NCBI RefSeq assembly: GCF_003259365.1
Contig: NZ_QLLY01000005.1
Location: 1-64,000, forward strand
Length of the DNA stretch: 64,000 nt
Origin: Streptomyces sp. PsTaAH-137
Lineage (GTDB): Bacteria > Actinomycetota > Actinomycetes > Streptomycetales > Streptomycetaceae
Direction: 5' to 3'
The notes under the pieces are model-generated. The model saw only the letters and a list, made by a program, of their open reading frames with translations, had not been told where the DNA came from and searched no databases. The position numbers and the translations under genes are program-made. Positions 25,313-35,208 of the stretch are shown here, one piece after another. Each line of letters begins with the position of its first letter. The stretch's first letter is position 1.

Positions 25313-25906
25313 TCAGCGCCGGTTGTGGCGGGGCGCCAGCAGGCCCGCGTCCCGGGCACCGGCGATCATGCGCAGGGATTTGCGCCGGCTGCGGCCCGTC
25401 GCGCACATGACCGCGAGGACCGGATCGGCACCCTCGTTCTGGGCCGCGCGGTAGGCGTCGGCGACCGCGCGGCGGCCCTCGACGCCGCGCGGCACGGAGG
25501 AGCGGGCCCGGTGGCCAGCCGGTTCCGTGACCTCCGGGCACACGGTGGCGGAGGGTGCGGGGACGGCCGGGGCGTACGGCCCGGCGACGCTCTGGCAGGC
25601 GTCCCGGACCGGGCCCTCCATCCACTCCGCGAGGGAGGCGAACTCCGCTACGGAAAAAGGTGGTTGAGCCCGTACGTCCTCGATGGAGACGCCGCCTTCG
25701 GACACGACGGCGATCACGTCGACCCGGGTTCCGCCGTCGAGACCGAGGCGGACGTGGAACCACGGCGAGGGGAGGGCGTGCGCGGCGTCGGCCCGGAGGT
25801 CGCCCGTCACCGAGCCGTATCCCTGGATCTCCCACCGCGGCTCTGCGGAAACAGCATCGTTCAGTCGATAATGATCAGCGACGTCAAAGAATGAACTTTC
25901 CAGCAC
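25313..25906 (-). CDS. Uncharacterised actinobacterial protein (DUF6214-like)
   Basis: A 197-residue soluble protein. It contains WEIQGYGSVTGDL and the FHVRLGLDGGTRVDVIAVVSEGGVSIEDV region of a small family I associate, without certainty, with DUF6214. The C-terminal 65 residues (AVADAYRAAQNEGADPVLAVMCATGRSRRKSLRMIA) look like a helix-turn-helix-like tail. Start is GTG at 25906 without a clear ribosome site. Function unknown. It converges on the DUF305 gene. Confidence 0.7.
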   Translation of the reverse strand: MLESSFFDVADHYRLNDAVSAEPRWEIQGYGSVTGDLRADAAHALPSPWFHVRLGLDGGTRVDVIAVVSEGGVSIEDVRAQPPFSVAEFASLAEWMEGPVRDACQSVAGPYAPAVPAPSATVCPEVTEPAGHRARSSVPRGVEGRRAVADAYRAAQNEGADPVLAVMCATGRSRRKSLRMIAGARDAGLLAPRHNRR

Positions 25907-26041
25907 CTACGCACCGTAACCCTTCGATCACACTTGATCATCAACGGCACGCAGAGAGGCCCGCGTCATCCCTCTCCCCCGCCGGGTCGCGCGATGCCAT
26001 GCTGAGGAATCTCAGCGCAGCACCGGCGGAAGGAGCCGCAC

Positions 26042-27385
26042 GTGCCGCACATCGCCGTCGTGGGTTCGGGGCCGAGCGGGGTGTACGCCGCCCAGTGCCT
26101 CGTCCAGCAACTGCGCGTCCCGGGCGTCCGGGTCGACGTGCTCGACCGGCTGCCCTGCCCGTTCGGACTGGTGCGCTACGGCGTGGCGCCCGACCACGAG
26201 AAGATCAAGTCGCTCCAGGGGAATCTGCGCAAGGTGCTGGAGGACGACCGGGTGCGGTTCCTCGGCGGGGTCGAGATCGGCCCGGCGCTGCCGCCCGCGA
26301 AGCTGCTGGAGCTGTATCACGCGGTGGTCTACTGCGTGGGCGCGGCGGCCGATCGCAGGCTCGGCGTGCCGGGCGAGGATCTGCCCGGCAGCTGGTCCGC
26401 GACCGACTTCGTGGCCTGGTACAGCGCGCACCCGGACGCGCGCGACGACGGGTTCGTCCGGGGCGTGCGCGCCGCCGTCGCGATCGGCGTGGGCAATGTC
26501 GCCGTGGACGTCACCCGGATGCTGGCCCGTGGCGCCGCCGAGCTGGCGCCCACCGACATACCGCAGGCGGCGCTGTCCGCACTGGGCGCCAGTGACGTGC
26601 GGGACGTGTACATGGTGGGGCGGCGCGGACCGTCGCAGGCCCGCTTCACCACCAAGGAGCTGCGCGAGCTGGCATCGCTGCCGGACACCGAACTCGTCGT
26701 GAACGAGACCGAGTTGGCGCTCGACCCGGCGTACGCGGACCCGTCGGCGCTGCCCGCGGCGAACCGGCGGAACGTCGAGGTGCTGCGCGGCTGGGCCGCG
26801 CTGCCGCACGAGGAGCGGCGGCGCCGGATCCATCTGCGGTTCTTCCTGCGGCCCGTCGAGATCGTCGGGCGGGACGGACGGGTGGCCGGGGTGCGGTTCG
26901 AGCGGACCCGGCCGGACGGCAGCGGCGGGGTCGTCGGCACGGGGACGTACGAGGAGATCGGGGCGCAGCTGGTGCTGCGGTCGGTGGGGTATCGCGGAGT
27001 GCCGCTGGAGGGGCTGCCGTTCGACGCGGAGCGCGGGACCGTGCCGCAGCTGGCCGGGCGGGTGCTGCGCGAGGGGCGGGTGTCACCCGGCGAGTACGTC
27101 GCGGGGTGGATCAAGCGCGGGCCGACGGGCGTCATCGGCACCAACCGGCCGTGCGCGAAGGAGACGGTGTCCGCCCTGCTCGACGACGCCCCGGCGCTCA
27201 CGGCGAGGACGCTCGCCCAGGATCCGCCGGCCGGGCTCGTCGGCGCCGGGGTGCGCCCGGTCGAGTGGGCGGGCTGGCTCGGGATCGAGCGCGCCGAGGC
27301 GGAGCTGGGGCGCGCGCTCGGCCGCGGATCAGTGAAGATCCCGGACTGGGCAGGGCTGTTGGGGGCCGCGGGCGCCGGGTCGTAG
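26042..27385 (+). CDS. FAD-dependent ferredoxin/NADP reductase (FprA type)
   Basis: A 447-residue flavoprotein close in layout to mycobacterial FprA and adrenodoxin reductase. FAD site GSGPSGVYAAQ at 8-18, NADP site GVGNVAVDVTRML near 150, and the family segments CPFGLVRYGVAPDHEK (about 39-54) and GWIKRGPTGVIGTNR near 358. It moves electrons between NADPH and ferredoxin, for instance for P450s. GTG at 26042 has AAGGAG seven bases upstream. No ferredoxin gene is nearby. Confidence 0.93.
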   Translation: MPHIAVVGSGPSGVYAAQCLVQQLRVPGVRVDVLDRLPCPFGLVRYGVAPDHEKIKSLQGNLRKVLEDDRVRFLGGVEIGPALPPAKLLELYHAVVYCVGAAADRRLGVPGEDLPGSWSATDFVAWYSAHPDARDDGFVRGVRAAVAIGVGNVAVDVTRMLARGAAELAPTDIPQAALSALGASDVRDVYMVGRRGPSQARFTTKELRELASLPDTELVVNETELALDPAYADPSALPAANRRNVEVLRGWAALPHEERRRRIHLRFFLRPVEIVGRDGRVAGVRFERTRPDGSGGVVGTGTYEEIGAQLVLRSVGYRGVPLEGLPFDAERGTVPQLAGRVLREGRVSPGEYVAGWIKRGPTGVIGTNRPCAKETVSALLDDAPALTARTLAQDPPAGLVGAGVRPVEWAGWLGIERAEAELGRALGRGSVKIPDWAGLLGAAGAGS

Positions 27386-27521
27386 GCGATCCGCGGCGGG
27401 CCCCGTGGCCCGACACATCCCGGCAACATCCGTGCAATCAACAAAACGTTTAACCCGAATACGGTCTCGTGCTGCCGCCCCTCCCGCTGTCCCCCGGGAC
27501 TCCCCTGGCCTTGGAGCACGT

Positions 27522-28904
27522 ATGCCACAGACACACCCTGTCGATCAGGTCCCGCCCGTACGCCAGTTGGCGGCGTTCGGGCTGCAGCACGTTCTCGCCA
27601 TGTACGCGGGCGCGGTCGCCGTGCCGCTGATCGTGGGCGGCGCGATGAAGCTGCCGCCCGCCGATCTCGCGTATCTGATCACCGCCGACCTGCTGGTGTG
27701 CGGCATCGCGACGCTGATCCAGTGCATCGGTGTGTGGCGCTTCGGCATCCGGCTGCCCATCGTGCAGGGGTGCACGTTCGCCGCGGTCTCGCCGATGGTG
27801 CTGATCGGGACGACGGGCGGCGGGCTGCCCGCCATCTACGGCGCGGTGATCGTCGCGGGGCTCGCGATGATGCTGCTCGCGCCGGTCTTCGGGCGGCTGC
27901 TGCGCTTCTTCCCGCCTCTGGTGACCGGCACGGTGATTCTGATCATCGGGCTCTCGCTGCTGCCGACCGCGGGGACGTGGGCGGCCGGCGGGGCCGGGTC
28001 GAAGGACTTCGGGGAGCCTAAGAACCTCGCGCTCGCCGCGTTCGTGCTGGTGCTCGTGCTCGGCGTGCAGCGGTTCGCGCCGCCCGCGCTGAGCCGGGTC
28101 GCGGTGCTCGTCGGCATCGTGGTCGGCACGGCGGTGGCGATACCCACCGGGTTCACCGACTTCGGGGCGGTCGGGGACGCGAACTGGGTGGGGATCAGCA
28201 CGCCGTTCCACTTCGGGGCGCCCGAGTTCCACGGCGCGGCGATCGTGTCGATGCTGATCGTGGCCCTGGTGACGATGACCGAGACGACCGGTGACTTCAT
28301 CGCGGTCGGCGAGATGACGGAGCGCCCGGTGGACCGGCGCGCGCTCGCCGACGGTCTGCGCGCCGACGGCTTCTCGACCGTCCTCGGCGGCGTCTTCAAC
28401 ACCTTCCCGTACACCGCGTTCGCGCAGAACGTCGGCCTGGTCGGCATGACGAAGGTGCGCAGCCGCTGGGTGGTGGCCGTCGCGGGCGGCATCCTCGTGG
28501 TGCTCGGACTGCTGCCGAAGCTGGGCGCGGTGATCGCCGCGATCCCGTCGCCGGTCCTGGGCGGCGCGGGTCTGGTGATGTTCGGAACGGTCGCGGCGAG
28601 CGGCCTGAAGACGCTGTCCAAGGTCGAGTTCGAGGGCAACGCCAATCTGACGGTGGTCGCCGTGTCCGTCGCGCTCGGCGTGCTGCCGGTGGGCGTGCCG
28701 ACGCTCTACGAGAAGTTCCCGCACTGGTTCCAGACGGTGATGGACAGCGGGATCAGCGCGGGCTGCATCACGGCGATCGTGCTGAACCTGGTCTTCAACC
28801 ACCTTCCGCAGAAGGGCGGTTCGGCGGACACCCCGGTCGAGGCCACCGACGTACCGGTCGTACCCGCCCAGGCGGCGCCGACCGCCGAGGCGCCGGTGAA
28901 GTAG
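27522..28904 (+). CDS. NCS2 family nucleobase permease (xanthine/uric acid type)
   Basis: A 460-residue transporter with about 12-14 membrane segments. Key family residues are QH in GLQHVLAMYAG (Gln22, His23), the TETTGDF substrate segment and QNVGLVGMTKVRSR, matching the NCS2 signature. The last motif is of the xanthine/urate branch, so proton-coupled purine uptake is likely. ATG 27522 has GGAG six bases upstream. The 5' region includes an AT-rich stretch (ACAAAACGTTTAA) that may be its promoter. Confidence 0.9.
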   Translation: MPQTHPVDQVPPVRQLAAFGLQHVLAMYAGAVAVPLIVGGAMKLPPADLAYLITADLLVCGIATLIQCIGVWRFGIRLPIVQGCTFAAVSPMVLIGTTGGGLPAIYGAVIVAGLAMMLLAPVFGRLLRFFPPLVTGTVILIIGLSLLPTAGTWAAGGAGSKDFGEPKNLALAAFVLVLVLGVQRFAPPALSRVAVLVGIVVGTAVAIPTGFTDFGAVGDANWVGISTPFHFGAPEFHGAAIVSMLIVALVTMTETTGDFIAVGEMTERPVDRRALADGLRADGFSTVLGGVFNTFPYTAFAQNVGLVGMTKVRSRWVVAVAGGILVVLGLLPKLGAVIAAIPSPVLGGAGLVMFGTVAASGLKTLSKVEFEGNANLTVVAVSVALGVLPVGVPTLYEKFPHWFQTVMDSGISAGCITAIVLNLVFNHLPQKGGSADTPVEATDVPVVPAQAAPTAEAPVK

Positions 28905-28921
28905 CGGGCGGCGGATACGGA

Positions 28922-28958
28922 CCGGAGGGGTGGCCGCGGATCGTGGTCGCCCCTCCGG
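28922..28958. terminator. Convergent terminator hairpin
   Basis: CCGGAGGGG (28922-28930) pairs with CCCCTCCGG (28950-28958); an inner stem shortens the loop. It lies between the convergent permease and ArsR genes. Confidence 0.65.
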
Positions 28959-28968
28959 CATGTCCGGC

Positions 28969-29331
28969 TCAGGCGCCGAGCCGCTGCTCCTGGCGGTCGG
29001 CCGCGGCAAGCACGCTGTCCAGGAGACCGGGGAACAGGGCGTCGAGATCGGCTCTGCGCAGTCCGTTCAGCTTCGTGGTGCCGCGGTAGACCTGCTCGAT
29101 CACACCGCTCTCGCGCAGCACCCGGAAGTGGTGCGTGGTCGTGGACTTGGTGACGGGCAGATCGAAGTGCGAGCAGGACAGCTCGGCGCTGCGCGCGCTC
29201 GCCATCTCCCGGACGACCGCGAGCCGCATCGGATCGGACAGCGCGTGCAGCACCGCTTCGAGGCGGATCTCCTCGCGGGCCGGATGCGCCAGCGTGCGGC
29301 CTCCGGTGGCCTGCGGTGCTGCGGTGGTCAT
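28969..29331 (-). CDS. ArsR family HTH regulator
   Basis: A 120-residue winged-helix repressor. The recognition helix region is LPVTKSTTTHHFRVLRESGVI, followed by a wing (YRGTTKLNGLRRADLDALFPG). A cysteine-containing ELSCSHFDL segment near residue 53 does not form a classical CxC metal site, so the effector may be organic or redox-active. ATG at 29331 has GGGGAGG six bases upstream. Divergent from the old yellow enzyme gene, which it probably represses through the two dyads between them. Confidence 0.9.
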   Translation of the reverse strand: MTTAAPQATGGRTLAHPAREEIRLEAVLHALSDPMRLAVVREMASARSAELSCSHFDLPVTKSTTTHHFRVLRESGVIEQVYRGTTKLNGLRRADLDALFPGLLDSVLAAADRQEQRLGA

Positions 29332-29391
29332 GACGACCTCCCCTTCACGTCTCCTCGCCGAGACGTCTCTTTGTCGAGCGGCTCCTCGCTC

Positions 29392-29397
29392 ATTGTA
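29392..29397 (-). promoter_or_regulatory. -10 TACAAT of the ArsR gene
   Basis: A near-consensus TACAAT on the minus strand lies inside the left operator dyad. No clear -35 accompanies it. Confidence 0.45.
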
Positions 29398-29448
29398 CGA
29401 GAACCTTCGTAGTTTGACATTCGCCGTACTACGATGGTTACCGTACGA
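29393..29448. promoter_or_regulatory. Twin operators in the ArsR/OYE divergent promoter
   Basis: Two 16-bp dyads, TACGAGAACCTTCGTA (29396-29411) and TACGATGGTTACCGTA (29430-29445), have centres 34 bp apart, about three helical turns. Together they also form a 21-base imperfect inverted repeat (29393-29413 and 29428-29448). The left dyad overlaps the ArsR -10. This arrangement suits cooperative binding by the ArsR protein. Confidence 0.65.
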
Positions 29449-29482
29449 GGAACCAGTCGAGCCCCTACGAATGGAGTCCGCC

Positions 29483-30565
29483 GTGAGCGCGCTGTTCGAG
29501 CCCTTCACCCTCCGGTCGCTGACCGTCCCGAACCGCGTCTGGATGCCTCCGATGTGCCAGTACAGCGCGGCCGCGGAAGGCCCGCTGACCGGCGCTCCCG
29601 GCGACTGGCACTTCCAGCACTACGGCGCCCGCGCGGCCGGCGGCACGGGCCTGATCATCGTGGAGGCGACCGGGGTCAGCCCCGAGGGCCGCATCTCCCC
29701 GTACGACCTCGGCATCTGGAACGACACGCAGGTCGAGGAATTCCGTCGGATCACCGCGTTCCTGAAGTCGCAGAACACGGTGGCAGGAATCCAGCTGGGC
29801 CACGCGGGCCGCAAGGCGTCCACCGACCGCCCCTGGCTGGGCGGCGCGCCGCTCGGCCCGGAGGCCCACGGCTGGCAGGCCGTCGCGCCGAGCGCCGTCG
29901 CCTTCGACGAGAAGCACGCGGTGCCGACCGAGCTGACCGTCGACGGCATCAAGGAGATCGTCGGGCAGTTCGCGGACGCGGCTCGGCGCTCGCTCGACGC
30001 CGGGTTCGAGGTCATCGAGATCCACGGCGCGCACGGCTACCTGATCGGCCAGTTCCTCTCCCCGCACTCCAACAGGCGCACCGACGAGTACGGCGGTTCC
30101 TACGAGAACCGCACCCGGTTCGCCCTGGAGGTCACCGACGCAGTCCGCGCCGTGTGGCCCGAGGAGCTGCCGCTGTTCTTCCGCATCTCCGCCACCGACT
30201 GGCTGGAGGGGCAGGAGGGCTGGACCGCCGACGACACCGTGCGGTTCACCGCCGAGCTCAAGGAGCACGGAGTGGACCTGATCGACGTGTCGACCGGTGG
30301 CAACGCCTCCGGGGTCCGCATCCCGGTCGGCCCCGGCTACCAGGTGCCCTTCGCCGCACGGGTGCGCAACGAGGCCGGTGTCCCGGCGGCCGCGGTGGGG
30401 CTGATCACCGAGGTCCAGCAGGCCGAGAAGATCCTCGTGGACGGCGAGGCGGACGCCGTGCTGCTCGGCCGTGAGCTGCTGCGCGACCCGTCGTTCGCCC
30501 GGCACGCGGCCCGCGAGCTCGGCGCGGACGTGCACGTGCCGGACCAGTACCACCGGTCGGTCTGA
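29483..30565 (+). CDS. Old yellow enzyme family NADH:flavin oxidoreductase (YqjM-like)
   Basis: A 360-residue FMN TIM-barrel ene-reductase. Cys25 in MPPMCQYSA is the redox-tuning Cys of the YqjM class. Other motifs are QLGHAGRKA (active-site His) and IHGAHGYLIGQFLSPHSNRRTDEYGG in its parts. It reduces activated alkenes such as unsaturated aldehydes and quinone-like electrophiles. GTG at 29483 has GGAG six bases upstream; ATG at 29471 is the alternative. The divergent ArsR gene suggests electrophile-induced expression. Confidence 0.92.
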   Translation: MSALFEPFTLRSLTVPNRVWMPPMCQYSAAAEGPLTGAPGDWHFQHYGARAAGGTGLIIVEATGVSPEGRISPYDLGIWNDTQVEEFRRITAFLKSQNTVAGIQLGHAGRKASTDRPWLGGAPLGPEAHGWQAVAPSAVAFDEKHAVPTELTVDGIKEIVGQFADAARRSLDAGFEVIEIHGAHGYLIGQFLSPHSNRRTDEYGGSYENRTRFALEVTDAVRAVWPEELPLFFRISATDWLEGQEGWTADDTVRFTAELKEHGVDLIDVSTGGNASGVRIPVGPGYQVPFAARVRNEAGVPAAAVGLITEVQQAEKILVDGEADAVLLGRELLRDPSFARHAARELGADVHVPDQYHRSV

Positions 30566-30934
30566 GCCAGGAGAGAGTCCGCGCCGGGAGAGTCCGCACC
30601 GGGAGGGCCGGGCCGGAAAGGTCAGGGCCGCGCGAGAGTCCGGGCCGTAGAGGCCGGGACAGAGGACGACCGTCAGGGCGGAGGCGCCGGAGCCTCCGCC
30701 CTGACGCATGTGCGCGTACGGGTCTGGGCCGGTGCCCATCGCCCGCACGGGCACGGTGGGCGCATGCACATGGCCGGGCCGAGGGGCCGTACTCGATGCT
30801 GAACAACCACCGGCCCCGCGCCTGACCACCGGAAACATCGGTGCCGCGCGGGGCCGCCGCCTCCCCCACGGCACTTCCACGGCAATCTCCGGCAACCCCT
30901 GCTGCGCCGACGCGCGCACGCGGGAAGGACAGTG
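30566..30934. other. Non-coding stretch with terminator and MFS promoter region
   Basis: No gene seen. The first 100 bases carry short GAGAGTCCG-type direct repeats (near 30572, 30590 and 30633). A strong hairpin follows at 30671-30706. The remaining 230 bases presumably hold the MFS promoter, but no consensus hexamers stand out. Confidence 0.5.
30671..30706. terminator. 15-bp terminator after the old yellow enzyme gene
   Basis: CGTCAGGGCGGAGGC (30671-30685) pairs perfectly with 30692-30706 around a GCCGGA loop. Confidence 0.75.
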
Positions 30935-32260
30935 ATGCTCTCTCTACCCGACGCGGTGCACGCGGCAGCCACCCGCACCGCCATGCGGCGGCTGCTGCCG
31001 GTGCTCGGCCTCGCCTACTTCATGTCGTACGTGGACCGCACCAACATCGCGCTGGCCAAGACCCGGCTCGAGGCCGACATCGGGGTGAGCGCGGCCGCGT
31101 ACGGACTGGGCGCCGGCATCTTCTTCGTCAGCTACGCGCTGCTCGAAGTGCCCAGCAACATGGTGCTCTACCGGGTGGGCGCCCGCGTCTGGATCGCCCG
31201 CATCGCGGTGAGCTGGGGGCTGGTCTCGGCCGCCATGATGTTCGTGCAGGGGGAGGTCTCCTTCTACGTCCTGCGGTTCGTGCTCGGCGCCGCCGAGGCG
31301 GGGCTCTATCCGGCGCTGATGTACACGGTGACGCTCTGGTTCGCCCAGCGGCACCGGGTACCGGTCGTCGGGCTCGTCTACACCGCGCCCGCCCTTGCCA
31401 CCCTGCTCGGGGCGCCGGCCGGCGGCGGCCTCATGAGCCTGGACGGGGTGGCCGGGCTCAAGGGCTGGCAGTGGATGTTCCTCGTCGAGGGGCTGGTGAC
31501 CGTGGCGATCGGCGTCCTGGTGTGGTTCGTCCTGCCCAGCCGCCCCGAGGACGCCAAGTGGCTGTCGGCCGAGCAGGCCGCCTCGCTGACCCGGCACGCG
31601 GCCGCCGGAGCCGAACCCTCGCCGCACCGGCTGCGCGGCAACCTCGGCCTCGCCTTCGCGCGCCCCATCGTGCTGCTGCTGTCCGGGACCTATTTCGTGA
31701 ACCAACTCGTGGGCTCCGCCGTCGGGTTCAACCTCCCGTCGATCGTCCAGGGACTCGGCGTCTCGGACCCGCTGGACATCGGGCTCGTCACGGGCACGAT
31801 GGGCGTGGCGATCCTCGCGGGCGTGCTCTTCTTCCCCTGGCTGCAGAGCCGGGTGGGCCGGGACACCGAGCTGATCGTGCTGTGCGCACTGGCCGGGACG
31901 GGGATCATGGCCGTCTATCTGGCGACCGACGCGGCCGGGGCACGGTTCGCGCTGCTCTTCGCCGCGAACTTCTTCCTCACCGGAACACTGCCGCCTTTCT
32001 GGTCCGTGGCGATGTCCCGGATGTCGGGCCTGATGGCCGCCGTGGGGCTGGCGTTCATCAACACCATCGGGCTGCTCGGCGGCTTCGTCGGGCCGCTGGT
32101 GTTCGGTGTCATCGAGGACCGCAGCGGTGACGCGGACGCCCCGTTCGTCTTCGTCGTCGTCGCGGGTCTGGTGGGCAGTGTGCTGGCCGCGGCGCTGAAG
32201 TGGCGGGTGGGCCGCGAGGAGCGGACCGGCGTGCCCGCCGTGGCGACGGCCACCGACTGA
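30935..32260 (+). CDS. MFS transporter, anion:cation symporter type
   Basis: A 441-residue major facilitator with 12 predicted membrane segments and a long central loop. TM1 contains FMSYVDRTNIALAKTRL, the Y-x-DR-x-N pattern of the ACS family that imports organic anions such as phthalate, tartrate or hydroxyphenylacetate. ATG 30935 sits five bases after AAGGA; GTG 30932 is too close. A 20-bp terminator follows. Neighbouring ligase and esterase genes suggest uptake of a carboxylic acid that is then activated with CoA. Confidence 0.9.
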   Translation: MLSLPDAVHAAATRTAMRRLLPVLGLAYFMSYVDRTNIALAKTRLEADIGVSAAAYGLGAGIFFVSYALLEVPSNMVLYRVGARVWIARIAVSWGLVSAAMMFVQGEVSFYVLRFVLGAAEAGLYPALMYTVTLWFAQRHRVPVVGLVYTAPALATLLGAPAGGGLMSLDGVAGLKGWQWMFLVEGLVTVAIGVLVWFVLPSRPEDAKWLSAEQAASLTRHAAAGAEPSPHRLRGNLGLAFARPIVLLLSGTYFVNQLVGSAVGFNLPSIVQGLGVSDPLDIGLVTGTMGVAILAGVLFFPWLQSRVGRDTELIVLCALAGTGIMAVYLATDAAGARFALLFAANFFLTGTLPPFWSVAMSRMSGLMAAVGLAFINTIGLLGGFVGPLVFGVIEDRSGDADAPFVFVVVAGLVGSVLAAALKWRVGREERTGVPAVATATD

Positions 32261-32281
32261 ACGGACCCCGCCTCCGCCCTT

Positions 32282-32325
32282 GGGCGGTTGCCCAGGTGAC
32301 GCCCCCGTCACCTGGGCAACCGCCC
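32282..32325 (+). terminator. Perfect 20-bp terminator hairpin
   Basis: A stem of 20 paired bases (32282-32301 with 32306-32325) surrounds a CCCC loop and is followed by GTTCCTCTT. It separates the MFS gene from the PucR gene. Confidence 0.8.
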
Positions 32326-32368
32326 GTTCCTCTTCCCAGGCGGCAGGGCGGATGCCTATTCTCCGGCC

Positions 32369-33553
32369 ATGAACGACGAGTCGGCGCTGCGCCGCGAGCT
32401 GGCCCTGACGCTGCTCACCGATCTCGACCCCCTGATCGCCGAGCTGGCGGCCGACATCTGCGCCCACAGCTCGCGCTACGCCAGCGGCCGTCCCGTCTCC
32501 CGCGACGACCTCGAGGACACGCTGCGCGGCAACATGGAGCTGGCGCTCGGCGAGTTCGGCCGGCTGGGCGGTGACCGGCGCCGCTTCGAGGCCGTCGCCG
32601 CGGACAACGGGCGGTTGCGCGCCGAGCAGGGCATGCCGCTGGCCACGGTGCTGAAGGCCTACCGGCGCGGCGGGCGCGTCCTGTGGCAGGCCATGGCCGA
32701 CTGGATGCGGGACCGGCCCCCGTCCCAGCAGCGCCTGATGGGCGACATGGCCGGTGCGGTGTGGGAGACCATCGACCGGTTCTCGTCCGAGATGGCCGAC
32801 GCCTACCGGCTGCGCACCCTGGAGCTGGAGCATCGCGACGCGTCCCGGCGCGGCGCCCTGTTCGAGGCGCTGCTCGACGGCCGGGCCGGCGATCCGGCGG
32901 TGGCCACGGCGGCCGCCTCCGCCCTCGGCGTACCGCGCCACGACCGGTTCGTGGTGGTCCTCATCGCCCAGGACGCGCGGGATCCCGCCTCGCCGCCCGA
33001 TCCCGCGCCCGCCCTGGAGCCGGTCGGCATGTGGTCGTTCTGGCGCTCGCGCGGCGAGACCGTGGCGGGCCTCGTCCGTCTGGGCGCGCACGAGCCCGCG
33101 GTCCTCGTCGACACCCTGCGCGCCCACCTCGGCTACCGCGCCGGGGTCTCCCCCGCCTTCACCGAACTCGCCCTCGCCGACCAGGGACTGCGGCTCGCCC
33201 GGCGGGCCCTCGACACCCTGGCGCCCGGCCACGGAGAGGTCGCCGACCTCGACGAACGGCTCGTGCACGCAGCCCTCGGCACCGAGCCGGAGATCGCGGA
33301 GCGGCTGGTGGCCCGCTATCTGGACGGGGTGCTGACCAGCGGCGTCGAGGGCCCCGCCCTCCTCACGACCCTGCGGGTGTGGCTCGACTCGGGCTGCTCG
33401 GCGTCGCGTACGGCCACGGCGCTGTTCTGCCACCGCAACACGGTCCTGAACCGCATCGGGCGGGTCGCCGAACTCACCGGCTGGCCGGCCGAGTCCGGCG
33501 AGGCCCGGCTCGGCTGGGCGCTGGCCCTGCGCGCCCGGGAACTGGCTCCCTGA
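32369..33553 (+). CDS. PucR/CdaR-type transcriptional regulator
   Basis: A 394-residue regulator with a C-terminal PucR HTH (about 325-390; TALFCHRNTVLNRIGRVAELTG) and a degenerate GGDEF-like central domain (about 185-300). The N-terminal part is helical (RsbRD-like). Such proteins activate catabolic genes for purines, sugar acids or aromatic acids. It is flanked by the MFS gene and the ligase-esterase pair in the same direction, so it probably controls them. Confidence 0.87.
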   Translation: MNDESALRRELALTLLTDLDPLIAELAADICAHSSRYASGRPVSRDDLEDTLRGNMELALGEFGRLGGDRRRFEAVAADNGRLRAEQGMPLATVLKAYRRGGRVLWQAMADWMRDRPPSQQRLMGDMAGAVWETIDRFSSEMADAYRLRTLELEHRDASRRGALFEALLDGRAGDPAVATAAASALGVPRHDRFVVVLIAQDARDPASPPDPAPALEPVGMWSFWRSRGETVAGLVRLGAHEPAVLVDTLRAHLGYRAGVSPAFTELALADQGLRLARRALDTLAPGHGEVADLDERLVHAALGTEPEIAERLVARYLDGVLTSGVEGPALLTTLRVWLDSGCSASRTATALFCHRNTVLNRIGRVAELTGWPAESGEARLGWALALRARELAP

Positions 33554-33726
33554 CGCGGGCCGGGGCGACGGCGTGGCCGCTGCCCAGCGCGCCGCCGGTG
33601 ATGGTGGGCAGTTGCACATGGTGCCCGGTGGGGCGATGGCGGAAGCTGAGGCGGCCCGACCCGACCGCGCGTCCGTCCGACCGGGACGTCGGCCACTCGA
33701 ACGTGCACACATGCAAGGGAGCCGCT

Positions 33727-35204
<1,478 letters not shown>

Positions 35205-35208
<4 letters not shown>

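Noticed and set aside
25313..25906. Helix-turn-helix regulator assignment from the C-terminal RSRRKSLRMIAGARDAGLL
   Set aside because: The stretch resembles a recognition helix but has no partner helix or wing, so I left the gene as uncharacterised.
30944..33712. Minus-strand 922-codon frame antisense to the MFS and PucR genes
   Set aside because: Low-complexity His/Arg/Gly composition, no ribosome site or domain, and strong coding signals on the other strand.
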